This document shows positions 17,135-27,200 of a stretch of DNA of 64,000 bases, piece after piece (within the stretch, counting starts at the first letter, position 1; the number at the start of each line of letters is the position of its first letter). The position numbers were made by a program, and so were the translations under genes. Source of the DNA: Pseudomonadota bacterium (GTDB lineage Bacteria; Desulfobacterota; Desulfobacteria; Desulfobacterales; Desulfobacteraceae). The notes beneath the pieces were generated by a model. It did no database searches. It was not told the origin of the DNA and saw only the letters and a list, made by a program, of their open reading frames with translations. Location of the stretch: assembly GCA_018821715.1 (NCBI GenBank), contig JAHJLN010000394.1, positions 1 through 64,000 on the forward strand, in the 5' to 3' direction.

Positions 17135-18907
17135 GTGGTGGTGCAGATGAGAGATCAGGCAAACAATACATCTGCATATCAGAATATCCTTAAATTTGCA
17201 GTGCTTCTCAAACCGTACTGGAAGAATATTATTGTCTTTATCCTCACCGGTCTTGTATTGACACTTCTTTCACTGCCTTATCCATGGCTGACCAAGATGA
17301 TGGTTGATGATGTCATGTTAAGGCAAGACAATTCCCTGCTCTATGTCATCCTTGGTGCAACCTTTATATTGACTATTTTCAGGTCTTTATTTTCATCAAT
17401 CAGAAGCTATTATATTTCATATGTACAGCATGCCATGGCCTATGATATTGAGCTTAACTTTTTCAGGCATTTACAAAAGCTGTCCTTTTCATTTTTCGAT
17501 TCCAGAGAAATCGCTGAAGTGTTGTCAAGGTTCCGAGATGCCGCCCAATCCCGTCGGATACTCATTGATATTTTGAACAGGATTATCACTAACCTGCTTT
17601 ATTTAAGCATTGTCCCCATCATTGTTTTTTTCATGAACTGGAAGCTGGCATTGATAGCTGGAATAACATTGCCATGGCTTGCATTCTCGTTTTTTGTGCT
17701 GTCAAAGATTGTCCGGAAATATGCCCGGATTGTTGCTGAAAAAAGGGCAGCGCTGTCTGCAAAAAATTATGAATCCTTTGTGGGGATAAGAGAAATACAG
17801 GCGCTGAACATTGAGAACCGGATGTTAAACCGGGTAAAACTCTTGCTCCTTAAATTCAGGAAAAAAGACATGGAAATGAGGGTGATCAGCAATGCCCAGG
17901 GACTGCTGGGGGGGATTGCAACGGCAGGCGGGACACTTCTTTATACATGGTTCGGTGCAACGCTTGTCATCAAAGGGGAAATGACGGTGGGGGAGTTAAT
18001 CGCTTTTACCACTTTTATCGGATATCTTTATAGCCCATTAACAGATATGGTGGGGCTTTTAGTACCGATACAAGAAGTGGTTGTGTATACGAAAAGGTTT
18101 TATGAAATATACGATATTAACCCTGAAATCCAAAATCCGGCAAAGCCTGTAAAATTGAAAAAGATAAAAGGCGACGTGGTTTTTTCAAATGTCTGTTTTG
18201 GATACAACACGTCAGATCTGCTTTCATTAAACAAAATAAATTTGACCATCCCGGCAGGTACCAAAGTAGCAGTGGTGGGTCAGACCGGATCAGGCAAATC
18301 CACGTTAGTCAGCCTGATCCCTCGGTTTTACGATCCTTTCGAGGGAAGTATCATGATTGACGGAATCGACATAAAAGAGATGTCCCTCGATTGTCTGCGT
18401 TCTATGGTCGGGGTGATGATGCAGGCGCCGTTCATATTTGCCGGTACTATTTTTGATAACATTACCTGTTGGAAAAAAGGATTCTCCCGAAATGAAGTCA
18501 CTAAAGCGGCCAGGACTGCAAATGTGCACGATTTTGTGTCAAGGCTGCCAGATGGCTACGATACTCTGGTGGGTGAAAAGGGAGAAACATTGTCTGGTGG
18601 CGAAAGGCAACGGATTGCTCTTGCAAGGATAATTTTATTGGACAGACCGATATTAATTCTTGATGAAGCATTGAGCAGTGTGGATCAAAATACCCTGAAA
18701 CTGATTCAGGGCGCATTAAAAAAAGTAACTGAAAATCGCACTGTTTTTATGGTGACGCACAGAATGGAAATGGTGAAGGATGCAGATATTATTATTGTTC
18801 TTGATAAAGGCAGGATTGTTGAGCAGGGGTCACATCACAAGCTCATTAAAAAAAAGGGGGTCTATTACAGGCTTTACCAGAATATATTGCAACCAGCGGG
18901 GGATTAA
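17135..18907 (+). CDS. ABC exporter, fused TMD-NBD (MsbA/peptide-exporter type)
   Basis: Half-size exporter (about 590 aa) with six N-terminal membrane helices and one ATPase domain. It has Walker A 'GQTGSGKST', signature 'LSGGERQR', Walker B 'ILILDEALSSVD' and the switch His in 'VTHRMEM'. There is no N-terminal C39 peptidase domain, so unlike PCAT exporters it cannot remove a double-glycine leader itself. It is followed by an M16 protease, a HlyD adaptor and a TolC channel, implying transport across both membranes. The start is uncertain: GTG at 17135, 17138 or 17141, or ATG at 17147, all lie close to GAGG at 17129-17132. Confidence 0.93.
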   Translation: MVVQMRDQANNTSAYQNILKFAVLLKPYWKNIIVFILTGLVLTLLSLPYPWLTKMMVDDVMLRQDNSLLYVILGATFILTIFRSLFSSIRSYYISYVQHAMAYDIELNFFRHLQKLSFSFFDSREIAEVLSRFRDAAQSRRILIDILNRIITNLLYLSIVPIIVFFMNWKLALIAGITLPWLAFSFFVLSKIVRKYARIVAEKRAALSAKNYESFVGIREIQALNIENRMLNRVKLLLLKFRKKDMEMRVISNAQGLLGGIATAGGTLLYTWFGATLVIKGEMTVGELIAFTTFIGYLYSPLTDMVGLLVPIQEVVVYTKRFYEIYDINPEIQNPAKPVKLKKIKGDVVFSNVCFGYNTSDLLSLNKINLTIPAGTKVAVVGQTGSGKSTLVSLIPRFYDPFEGSIMIDGIDIKEMSLDCLRSMVGVMMQAPFIFAGTIFDNITCWKKGFSRNEVTKAARTANVHDFVSRLPDGYDTLVGEKGETLSGGERQRIALARIILLDRPILILDEALSSVDQNTLKLIQGALKKVTENRTVFMVTHRMEMVKDADIIIVLDKGRIVEQGSHHKLIKKKGVYYRLYQNILQPAGD

Positions 18908-21715
18908 ATGAAAAAAATAATTGTTTTATCAATGGTGTTATTATTGTTTGCTTCATGTGCAACCCACTTGGTGTATGGGCCTAAAGACCTTAATAATGGC
19001 CTGGTGAACGACCCGGAAATCAGAACCGGTGTTCTTGAAAACGGATTACGGTATGTGATCCGGGAAAATAAAAATCCAGAACAAAAAGCTGAATTCAGGT
19101 TTGGGATCAATAGCGGTTCATTAATGGAAGAAGATGATGAAAAGGGAATTGCGCACTTTATCGAACATATGGCGTTTAACGGGACAAGGCATTTTAGTCA
19201 AAAAGAAATGTTTGATTTTTTTCAGAAGAACGGTATGTCATTCGGAGCGGATTTTAATGCGTACACTACCCATACTCGAATTGTTTATAAGTTTCCGTTG
19301 CCTTCAGATCAGAAAAAGACAATTGACAAGGGATTTTTAATACTGAAGGACTGGGCTGATGGTATCCGGTTTGAAAAACAGGAAGTAGATAAAGAACGAA
19401 ATATCATCTTAGAGGAATTGCGGGCAAGAAAAAATTTGAATCAACGGATAATGGATAAAATAATGCCGTTGGTGTATGGGGTCTCTTATTTAAAAAGCCG
19501 TCCCATTGGACTGGAAAGTGTTATTAAAACAGTTTCGCATCAAAAACTCAAGGCGTGCTACAAAAAATGGTATCAGCCCCAACGGATGGTCGTTGTGGTT
19601 GTGGGCGATATTAATGCTGATGTGATCGAAGCCAGGATAAAATCAACTTTTTCCGGTTTAAAAAACAATAAGGACCTGCCTGGATTAAAAGATTTTGATG
19701 TTCCAGAATATGATACCTTCCAGTATGCGACGGTTAGCGACCCTGAGTTGACAGAATCATCCATAAGGATTTACCAGCATATCAACACAAGAAAATTATT
19801 CACAGAAAGAGACCTGCGTCAATATCTGATCGAGCAAATCTATAGTGCTATTTTGAAAAATCGTCTGCTGGATAAAAGCTTGTCAAATTCTTCCTATGAG
19901 CGGATTTTATATTCTCAGGACTGGCTGAAAAAATATGACGGAGTTTTTTATCTGGCAGCAACGGTGAAAGACAATCAGTTTAAGGCATGCTTTGAAGAAA
20001 TCTTTCTGGAATACGAAAGAATGAAACGATATGGGGTTTTTGAATCAGAGGTAAAAGAAGCAAAAAAAAATCTATTGGACAGTTCCAAAACAGGTGATAT
20101 TGAGCAAAAAACAAAAAAATCAGAAACGTTTGCCAATCAATATGTTTCTAAATCCATGGATGAAAGCATCATGTTTTCTCCAAAGGAGTACATCAGGCTG
20201 TGTAAAAAATATCTGCCTTCCATAAAGGATGACGATATCAACCTGTTCTTAAACCGCATCGATCCAAACAACAGAGTAATCGTCTGCCAGGGAAATAACT
20301 TATTCATAAATTTTTTCCCAAACAAAAAAGACATGGATGCCCTTTTTGCAAAAGTTTCATCCATGGAGGTTGGACTGTATTCCCATCAAAGAGCTAAAGA
20401 AGGGCTGCCCATGCAGCAGCTCACAAAAAGCAAGATTGTTAATACAAAATATTATGAAAAGATTAATGTGACCCGGCTCGAACTTTCCAACGGAGCAAAA
20501 GTCGTTTTGAAACCCACCTTGTTTAAACAGGATGATGTTGTCTTCAGAGCCTACAGCCCCGGTTGTCTTTCATTGCTGGATCTAAAATTCCTTCCTTTGA
20601 TGGAGTTGGCAGACCCTATTTTTAAACAGTCAGGACTCGGGCCCTTAACAAAACTTGAACTATACAGCAAACTCAAGTCAAAAAAAGTGAATGCCAGTAT
20701 CTATGTAGATATCCATGAGGAAGGCATCAGCGGATATTTTTCCCCTGCAAACCTGGAATTTTTTTTCAAATTGATCAGCCTAGGGCTTTCCCAGCCAAGG
20801 GTTGAAAAAAGCGCTTTTGAAGAACAAAAATTAAAATATATCCAAAAAAAACAGAAGATGCAGAATACAGCTTTCTGGAAATTTCGAGAAAAAATCCTTC
20901 AGACAGCCTGGCCTGAAAATGCTTATAATCATATAATTGGAGCCGAATCCATTCAAAAACTTGAATTTATTTCCAGCAAACAGGCCCTTAAGGACCGGTT
21001 CCAAAATGCCGGTGATTTTACGTTCCAGTTTGTGGGTAATTTTAAAATGCATGATATCCTGCCCCTGATTGAAAAACATCTGGCCGGGCTTCCGGCAGAT
21101 AAGATAAAAGAAAAAGCAAAAAATATAAATTGTAAGCCTTTGCCTGGGAAATTTTCTATATCTATGAATGAGAATATTGAGGAGAAAAGCAATATTTTTA
21201 TTTTTTTAAATCATTATTACACGGTTTCTGAAAAAAAATTATTTGAATTCTCTGCATTGGAAACTATTTTGAATATGAAAATCAATGAGTCATTAAGAGA
21301 GGATCAAAGCCTGATTTATACCAGTAAGGCATGGAGCCGTTTTTTTTCTTTGAAACCATCACCGCATTGTGTCATCGGCTTTGTTTTTACCTGTGCGCCT
21401 GAAAATGCTGAAAAGGTGGTGTCCGGGGTGAAAACGATTCTGAAAGATCTGCGTGAAAACAGGATGTCTGAAGAGAAGATCACGCAAATTAAACGAATAC
21501 AGGCAACAAAGGCTCGGGAAGCCAGACAGGATAATAACTGGTGGTCCAGCGCATTAAAAGATTCGGTTATGCTGAACCAGGATCTTAATGATCTGATGGA
21601 ATATGAAAATTATATTCAAGAACTGACACCTGACACTTTACAAAGCAATGCAAAAAAATACCTGGATGAGGCCAATATGCTGGTTGCTGTTTTAAATCCC
21701 AAGAAGGACGAATAA
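18908..21715 (+). CDS. M16 zinc peptidase lipoprotein (PqqL-like)
   Basis: A 935-aa protease with a lipoprotein signal (lipobox 'LFASC', Cys17), so it should sit on the periplasmic side of a membrane. The inverted zinc motif HxxEH is intact at His83-Glu86-His87 ('HFIEHMAFNGT'), with the distal ligand at Glu169 or Glu170 ('NIILEEL'). Two M16 repeats follow, the second inactive as usual. It starts directly at the ABC exporter stop and touches the HlyD gene. M16 proteases cut precursors in PQQ-type and subtilosin-type pathways. Here periplasmic location suggests trimming during or after export, or removal of stray peptide. Confidence 0.92.
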   Translation: MKKIIVLSMVLLLFASCATHLVYGPKDLNNGLVNDPEIRTGVLENGLRYVIRENKNPEQKAEFRFGINSGSLMEEDDEKGIAHFIEHMAFNGTRHFSQKEMFDFFQKNGMSFGADFNAYTTHTRIVYKFPLPSDQKKTIDKGFLILKDWADGIRFEKQEVDKERNIILEELRARKNLNQRIMDKIMPLVYGVSYLKSRPIGLESVIKTVSHQKLKACYKKWYQPQRMVVVVVGDINADVIEARIKSTFSGLKNNKDLPGLKDFDVPEYDTFQYATVSDPELTESSIRIYQHINTRKLFTERDLRQYLIEQIYSAILKNRLLDKSLSNSSYERILYSQDWLKKYDGVFYLAATVKDNQFKACFEEIFLEYERMKRYGVFESEVKEAKKNLLDSSKTGDIEQKTKKSETFANQYVSKSMDESIMFSPKEYIRLCKKYLPSIKDDDINLFLNRIDPNNRVIVCQGNNLFINFFPNKKDMDALFAKVSSMEVGLYSHQRAKEGLPMQQLTKSKIVNTKYYEKINVTRLELSNGAKVVLKPTLFKQDDVVFRAYSPGCLSLLDLKFLPLMELADPIFKQSGLGPLTKLELYSKLKSKKVNASIYVDIHEEGISGYFSPANLEFFFKLISLGLSQPRVEKSAFEEQKLKYIQKKQKMQNTAFWKFREKILQTAWPENAYNHIIGAESIQKLEFISSKQALKDRFQNAGDFTFQFVGNFKMHDILPLIEKHLAGLPADKIKEKAKNINCKPLPGKFSISMNENIEEKSNIFIFLNHYYTVSEKKLFEFSALETILNMKINESLREDQSLIYTSKAWSRFFSLKPSPHCVIGFVFTCAPENAEKVVSGVKTILKDLRENRMSEEKITQIKRIQATKAREARQDNNWWSSALKDSVMLNQDLNDLMEYENYIQELTPDTLQSNAKKYLDEANMLVAVLNPKKDE

Positions 21716-23068
21716 ATGAGATTCAAGCTTCAGTTTATTTTTATCGATCATATCTTGCGCATATTTTTATTATTACTGGCAGTGTTGTTTACTCTGATTT
21801 TAGTCCTGTTCTGGTTTTTTAGAATGGATATTACGGCAAAAGGCGAGGGAAAAGTTATTTGCGCCGAGTGGGAGGATGTCAAGCCTGAGATTGACGGTAT
21901 CATTAAAAACATGGAAGTTATTGAAGGCCAGGAGATAAAAAAAGGGGAGCTGCTGTTTGTTCTGGAAGACAGGGAAAGAAAATTAGAAACCCAATCAAGT
22001 TTACAGAAAATAGTTGAAATAAAGAAGGCTATTTCTACGATAAAACAAAATATTTCTATCAGAAAACAGAACGTATCCAGTAGCATTGATGAGGCAAAAG
22101 CTTCTCTGAGTGGAGCTCAGGCCGGATTCAGAATCATGGAAAAAGGACCTAAAGATGAAGAAATCAACCTTGCACAACGCAGTATTAAACGCGCAGGTCA
22201 ACAAGTTGAAAAGGCGGTTCTTGATTTTGACAGAATGGAAAAAGCCTTTTCATTAAAACTGGTCTCCAGGCAGGAGCTGGACAATAGCTCACACCAAAAA
22301 AACATAGCACAGACAGATCTGGCGCTTGCTAAAGACCAATTGGCGCTTTTATTGAATAGATATGACAAGGATCAGCAGGACACGGCCCGGGCTATATTGG
22401 AAAAACAGAAGGCCATCCTTGAAAAAGCCATTGCCCGCAGGAAAGAGATTGAAATTTTAGGACAGGAACTTATCGCTGCTCAAAAAGGGCTGATAACAGA
22501 GGAAAAACGAATGGAAGCATTGACGAAAAAATTGATGCTGACCCAGGTTACAGCACCTATTTCAGGGATTATAATGACCTATGATACCAAACATCTTGAA
22601 GGGAAAGCAGTTTCCATGGGAGAAGTTGTTTTAAAAATCGGAGGTATGAATGAGTATCTTATTGAGTGCAAGATTTCTGAAAAAGATTTTCCCTTGGTAA
22701 AACCCGGGCAACAGGCCCGGGTAACAATGAAACCGTTTCCCAGAGGGGAATATAAACTCTTTTCCGCCATAGTGGCGACAACAGGGACTGACAGCACATC
22801 AGGAGGGCCTTCAGCAGGTATTGGGATAGAAGAGAAAATAAATGCGCTAATGAATGGTCCACAAGCTTTAACGGAAAATTATTACCCTGTAACACTCAAG
22901 CTTGAAAAACCATATTATATACTCCTTTTTGGAAACCGGTATGAGGTAAAACCCGGATTTTCTGCACAAGTCCAGATTATTGTCGAAAATGAACGTATTG
23001 CAACTTTGTTGTTTAAAAGAGTGCTTCGGATTAAAGGGAAGTTGACCTGGGACAACATTCATCTATGA
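21716..23068 (+). CDS. HlyD-family periplasmic adaptor (membrane fusion protein)
   Basis: A 450-aa protein with one N-terminal membrane anchor (about residues 12-35), a split biotinyl-lipoyl domain ('DVKPEIDGIIKNMEVIEGQ' and 'TAPISGIIMTYDT'), a long alpha-helical hairpin between them, and a beta-barrel domain. It bridges an inner-membrane exporter to a TolC channel. Its start follows the M16 stop with no gap and it overlaps the TolC-like gene by four bases (ATGA), so the exporter, adaptor and channel are almost certainly co-translated. Confidence 0.92.
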   Translation: MRFKLQFIFIDHILRIFLLLLAVLFTLILVLFWFFRMDITAKGEGKVICAEWEDVKPEIDGIIKNMEVIEGQEIKKGELLFVLEDRERKLETQSSLQKIVEIKKAISTIKQNISIRKQNVSSSIDEAKASLSGAQAGFRIMEKGPKDEEINLAQRSIKRAGQQVEKAVLDFDRMEKAFSLKLVSRQELDNSSHQKNIAQTDLALAKDQLALLLNRYDKDQQDTARAILEKQKAILEKAIARRKEIEILGQELIAAQKGLITEEKRMEALTKKLMLTQVTAPISGIIMTYDTKHLEGKAVSMGEVVLKIGGMNEYLIECKISEKDFPLVKPGQQARVTMKPFPRGEYKLFSAIVATTGTDSTSGGPSAGIGIEEKINALMNGPQALTENYYPVTLKLEKPYYILLFGNRYEVKPGFSAQVQIIVENERIATLLFKRVLRIKGKLTWDNIHL

Positions 23069-24543
23069 TGTTAAAAACCTTACATATCTTTATAATGCTC
23101 CTGGTTTTGGTCCTATGGCCTGCGGGGTGCTTCCCCTTGGAATTAACCCTCTTGAAGGCTGTAAAACTGGCCTTGGAAAATAATCCTGACGTCCGGATAA
23201 ATAGCCTGGAGCTTGAAATTAGACAATCTGAAATAAAAAGAAAACTCGCTGAATATATTCCAACGCTTAACCTGGATTCTTCATACACTTATTCTAAGGA
23301 TGATCCGGACACTTCTGATTTAACGACGAAAAATCAAAATTACCAGGCAGGCATTTCCCAGAAAATTCCTTTGGGTGGCGAGATTTCATTGTCTGTTAAT
23401 TATGGAAGATCAGATTACTCAGACTATCAGACTGAAATTACGAATTATAGGTTAGGCTCCGGATTTTCAGTTGAATCATATACCGATACCCTGGCTGTTG
23501 CAGCTAAAGATAATTATTATACACAAATCAATCTGTTCTACAGGCATCATTTGCTAAAAGACGGAATTATCGGCCCTGCTTTTATCCCGATTAAAGAGAG
23601 TCGCTTTGATCGGGACATACAACAGGATGTGACAAGCCAATCCCAAATAAAACTCATAAGACTGGTTGAAACATCGTTTTATCAGACCGCGCTAAGACAG
23701 AAGGAAATACAAGTATATCAGGAGATTTTTGAAATTAACAAACAGCTTCTTCAGGATATAGAATCAAAACAGAGATTAGGCATGATACCTGAAATAGATG
23801 TCATGTCTGCAAAAATCAAAGTAAATGAGGCAAGCGAACAAGTTCTGTCTTCACAGGTTTCTTTTGAAATCAGCGCACAAACACTTAAAACGCTGCTGAA
23901 CACCGAGGATCAGATAAAGGTGATCACTCAATTTTCATCACCGAACGCTCTACTGAATTTAGATGATTTGGTCTCCCTGGCAATGGAAAAAAATAAAGAG
24001 GTAGCAAAGTTAAAAACAAGCTTAAAAAAAGAAGCTTTGTCGGTTGCGGTTGCCAAAAACAAATATCTTCCTCAAGTTGATCTTTATTTTAATATAAATA
24101 AAAATGATGAGGGGGCTTCTTTGGGTGAAGCAACTGATTTGGACAAAACGGAATATAAGGCAGGTATTATTTTTATCTACCCTTTTTATCCAATAGATCC
24201 TGAACAAAATTATATCCAGGCAAAAAAAAGACTTCAAAAAGCAAAAGCACAACTCAAGGAAGCTGAGGTACGAATTACAAATCAGATCAATATGCTTTAC
24301 AACCAGATACTATTGGTGGAAAAAAAAATATCTGTTCAAACCAGGCAAATCAAAATTCTTAAAGAGCGCATGGCCTTGGCATTAAAGGCCTTTAAAGAAC
24401 GATTAATTGATCTGAAAATAGTTTATGATATCCAAGACGACCGAGTATCAGGTGAGCAAAAATATTTGTATTATTTTTTTGAGTATCAGAGTTTATTTTC
24501 ATCGCTACAGGAATTAACAGGGCAGCAACTGGGTTATGATTAA
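23065..24543 (+). CDS. TolC-family outer membrane efflux protein
   Basis: A 492-aa protein with a signal peptide (hydrophobic residues about 5-25) and two outer-membrane-efflux repeats rich in long helices. It starts 'ALENNPDVRINSLELEIRQSE', trimmed here, and ends in a Lys/Glu-rich coiled coil. It is the last gene of the 20-kb block and its stop abuts the stop of the convergent YkgJ-like gene without a spacer. It is presumed to form the outer-membrane channel for the ABC/HlyD pair. Confidence 0.9.
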   Translation: MMLKTLHIFIMLLVLVLWPAGCFPLELTLLKAVKLALENNPDVRINSLELEIRQSEIKRKLAEYIPTLNLDSSYTYSKDDPDTSDLTTKNQNYQAGISQKIPLGGEISLSVNYGRSDYSDYQTEITNYRLGSGFSVESYTDTLAVAAKDNYYTQINLFYRHHLLKDGIIGPAFIPIKESRFDRDIQQDVTSQSQIKLIRLVETSFYQTALRQKEIQVYQEIFEINKQLLQDIESKQRLGMIPEIDVMSAKIKVNEASEQVLSSQVSFEISAQTLKTLLNTEDQIKVITQFSSPNALLNLDDLVSLAMEKNKEVAKLKTSLKKEALSVAVAKNKYLPQVDLYFNINKNDEGASLGEATDLDKTEYKAGIIFIYPFYPIDPEQNYIQAKKRLQKAKAQLKEAEVRITNQINMLYNQILLVEKKISVQTRQIKILKERMALALKAFKERLIDLKIVYDIQDDRVSGEQKYLYYFFEYQSLFSSLQELTGQQLGYD

Positions 24544-25080
24544 TCATTTTTCTAAAAAAAGCGCTCCGGAAATAGGGATTCTATCGGGAAAAGGTGGATC
24601 TGTTTCAATGGAGTCGAGAAAATACCGATTGATCGTTGTCAGTGTGGTATTCAACTGCTCTATGCTGAGCAGGGCATCTTTTGGAAAAGACGTTATGCCG
24701 TTAAAATTTTTAGGACAAAAATCAACCAGCGGCTCACCATCTTTTTCCATATAGATGGGATAACCGTGTGTCCGGCAGATGATGGGGCGATGGGAATATA
24801 AGGCACATGCCCTGTTTATTAACAGCGGACAAGCGTCTTCCCTGTTTTTTAGGTTGTTGACAATGATGGTCTGAATCTCTTCTGGTAATTTGCCAAAGGC
24901 GCTTGATATTGAAACGGCTTCCACAGGGAAAAGCGTCAAAAATCTACAGCAGGTGTCACACCCTTTTTTGCAGACAATTTTATCCGCATATTTTTTTTCA
25001 ATATTCAGAAGATGGTCATCTACTCGTTTAACAAGCGCTGTATAGTTTTCCAAGACTGACTCAATGCTGTTTTTGTCCAT
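24544..25080 (-). CDS. YkgJ-family cysteine-cluster protein
   Basis: A 178-aa protein with the Cys cluster 'CKKGCDTCC' near residue 40, and further Cys in 'EDACPLLINRACALY', 'RPIICRTHG' and 'VDFCPKNF', the pattern of YkgJ/Fe-S or zinc-binding proteins. The substrate and pathway are unknown. It lies 23 bases downstream of the Nudix gene on the same strand and converges on the TolC gene. I see no reason to tie it to the RiPP-like block. Confidence 0.85.
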   Translation of the reverse strand: MDKNSIESVLENYTALVKRVDDHLLNIEKKYADKIVCKKGCDTCCRFLTLFPVEAVSISSAFGKLPEEIQTIIVNNLKNREDACPLLINRACALYSHRPIICRTHGYPIYMEKDGEPLVDFCPKNFNGITSFPKDALLSIEQLNTTLTTINRYFLDSIETDPPFPDRIPISGALFLEK

Positions 25081-25103
25081 TTTATGTTCCTGCTGACAAA
25101 CTG

Positions 25104-26009
25104 CTATATCCCAACCGGTTTCCAGACGCCCTTATCGCACCATATCCGTGAAAATTCAGCCCCTGGAGAAAGCACCCTGTTGGAAAAATTCGAGGTGTCT
25201 ATGTCACAATCATCATCACACATGGGGTCCCAGGGTTCTAAAATCACAGGACCGTTGGATGATGGAACAAGGCGGGGTGCAATGGGATCTGCCCAGGAAC
25301 GCATTTGAATCTCCTGTTTGAGGTCATCCAGTCCTTTAAATCTCATCATCTGGGTCAGCGTTACGACAGCCGGCGGGCTCAGGGGGGTTAAGGCTTTAAG
25401 ATTTTGTTCAAGGGCTTTTTGAGGGGTAAGCCAGATCCCGTGTTTGGTTTCCATGTTGTCGGGTACACAGATTTGATTTTCAGGCATAAGAACAATAAAG
25501 AACCGTGTATCAAATCTTTTTTTCATTAATCCGGGGGTAATCCAGTGGGACCACCTTCCAAGGCTTGAAAGCGACAAGATCCAGTTTTCGGTTGTTATTT
25601 TTGTTTTGAACCAGGATTTTGGAAGATTCTCACTTAATCGAACACTGCAGATATCCTCCAGATCTTTTTGGGTTTTATCCTTCCCGGATGCAAGAAAAAC
25701 ACCGGCTTCTTCAAGGGTTTCCCGGATGGCGGCAATGCTGAATCCAAGGGCATCTTCAGTTGGAAACCCGTCTCCACCAACCTGGTTTTCAATTTGGTCC
25801 AATGGTATGTCTATATGGGAAGCCCATGAATCAAAGCCCTTGTCTTCCGCGTCTACCACCCCGCCGGGAAAAACATACAATCCGCCCATGAACCCGGATT
25901 TTGTACTTCTTCTTAAAAGGTAGACTTCAATTGCTTTGTTTTTTTCTCTAACAAGAATCACAGTGGACGCGTCTCTTAATGGCGGGGGAGCATGGGTTTT
26001 GTCAGTCAT
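25104..26009 (-). CDS. Nudix hydrolase
   Basis: A 301-aa Nudix protein with the core 'REx2EEAG' ('IRETLEEAG') of the metal-binding box and an N-terminal strand 'ASTVILVREKN'. The box lacks the usual upstream Glu spacing, as in the CoA/NADH-pyrophosphatase-like group of larger Nudix proteins. The long C-terminal part contains 'WLTPQKALEQ'. It probably hydrolyses a nucleotide-diphosphate conjugate such as an acyl-CoA; the exact substrate is not readable. Confidence 0.85.
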   Translation of the reverse strand: MTDKTHAPPPLRDASTVILVREKNKAIEVYLLRRSTKSGFMGGLYVFPGGVVDAEDKGFDSWASHIDIPLDQIENQVGGDGFPTEDALGFSIAAIRETLEEAGVFLASGKDKTQKDLEDICSVRLSENLPKSWFKTKITTENWILSLSSLGRWSHWITPGLMKKRFDTRFFIVLMPENQICVPDNMETKHGIWLTPQKALEQNLKALTPLSPPAVVTLTQMMRFKGLDDLKQEIQMRSWADPIAPRLVPSSNGPVILEPWDPMCDDDCDIDTSNFSNRVLSPGAEFSRIWCDKGVWKPVGI

Positions 26010-26129
26010 TATTTTTCCTGAAAAGTTTTGAGTTGCAATTGCTGCAGAGTATAAAGGTCTTCATTGTTAACTGTCAATAATTAAACAAGTGACTGCCGGA
26101 GCAATTGTATTAAAAGCGAAAGAAGTCCA

Positions 26130-27200
26130 TTAAGATTTCAAAGGCAATAAAACAGAGACCTTTATAAAATCGTTTGGTTCATTAGTGATACTGATGATGC
26201 CATCATGGAGTTCAACTATTTTTTTAGCGATTGCCAGTCCAAGTCCCGAACCGCCATGGGTAGCAGAACGAGATTTTTCAACCCGGTAAAATTGTTCGAA
26301 AATCAGGTTAAGGTCATTATCAGGAATCGGCTGTCCGGTATTGGAAATTTCCAAGAGTATGCTTCCATTTGTATTCCTGCTCTTTAGAATAACCCATCCG
26401 TTTTTTTCAAAATTATAACGGATACTGTTATCAATGAGATTGATTAAAAGACGAAAAAGCTTTTCCGGATCACCATTGAGAGACAAATCTTTTGCCATTC
26501 GGTTTTCTACGCTGATAGTCTTTGCTGCGAACAGATCCGCATAATCATTCAAAACACTATTCGTCAGGATTGTTATGTTTACCGATTTTTTATCAAGCTT
26601 TTCCTGCTGCTCCAGTCTGGAGAGATCCAACAGATTCCTGACCAGATGACTCATCCGGCGTGTAGTGTCTAACTGTTTAATCAAACCCTGGTTTGCAGGT
26701 GACGGCAGATTATCATTCATGAGCATTTCTTCCTGGGACAGCATCAGAAGAGTAATGGGACTTTTTAGCTCATGGGAAGCCTTGCCTATAAATTCTTTTT
26801 GCCTTTGAAAAGAATATTGAAGCCGGTCAAACATTTTATTCAATGAAATGGAGAGATCCTGTAATTCGTCTCGATTGCTGCTCAAGGGGATACGTTTGTA
26901 TAAAGATTTCTCACTGATTTCTTTTGCCATCCGGGTGATATCGGCAAGGGAAGTCAGGATTTTTCCTGCCAGTTTATAACTCAATAAAATGATAATCAAG
27001 GTGCATCCCGTTAGGCTGAGCGCAATATACCAGAACAGGTCAAGCAATTCTTCCTCAAGATCTTCAATGGGCTTTGCAATTCGAATTTCAATGGGCGCTT
27101 GATCAAGGTGCATCTTGGTCACCATCACTCTGAAGAGAACATCATCCTTGTCATCCTGCCCCAGCCAGATTTGAGATCTGGGGATAACCTTATCTATCAT
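26130..27200 (-). CDS. Sensor histidine kinase, probably N-terminally truncated
   Basis: A 356-aa kinase with one membrane helix ('FWYIALSLTGCTLIIILLS'), a HAMP linker, a HisKA domain with the phospho-His in 'ASHELKSP', and an ATPase domain ('LINLIDNSIRYN', 'GSGLGLAIAKKIVELH'). Relatives have a first membrane helix and about 100 more sensor residues; here the frame starts inside the sensor region just after an in-frame stop. A hydrophobic stretch in another minus-strand frame at about 27215-27320 could be the remnant of the missing helix. No response regulator is adjacent. It may be a decaying gene, or the true start may be missed through a sequence error. Confidence 0.75.
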   Translation of the reverse strand: MIDKVIPRSQIWLGQDDKDDVLFRVMVTKMHLDQAPIEIRIAKPIEDLEEELLDLFWYIALSLTGCTLIIILLSYKLAGKILTSLADITRMAKEISEKSLYKRIPLSSNRDELQDLSISLNKMFDRLQYSFQRQKEFIGKASHELKSPITLLMLSQEEMLMNDNLPSPANQGLIKQLDTTRRMSHLVRNLLDLSRLEQQEKLDKKSVNITILTNSVLNDYADLFAAKTISVENRMAKDLSLNGDPEKLFRLLINLIDNSIRYNFEKNGWVILKSRNTNGSILLEISNTGQPIPDNDLNLIFEQFYRVEKSRSATHGGSGLGLAIAKKIVELHDGIISITNEPNDFIKVSVLLPLKS

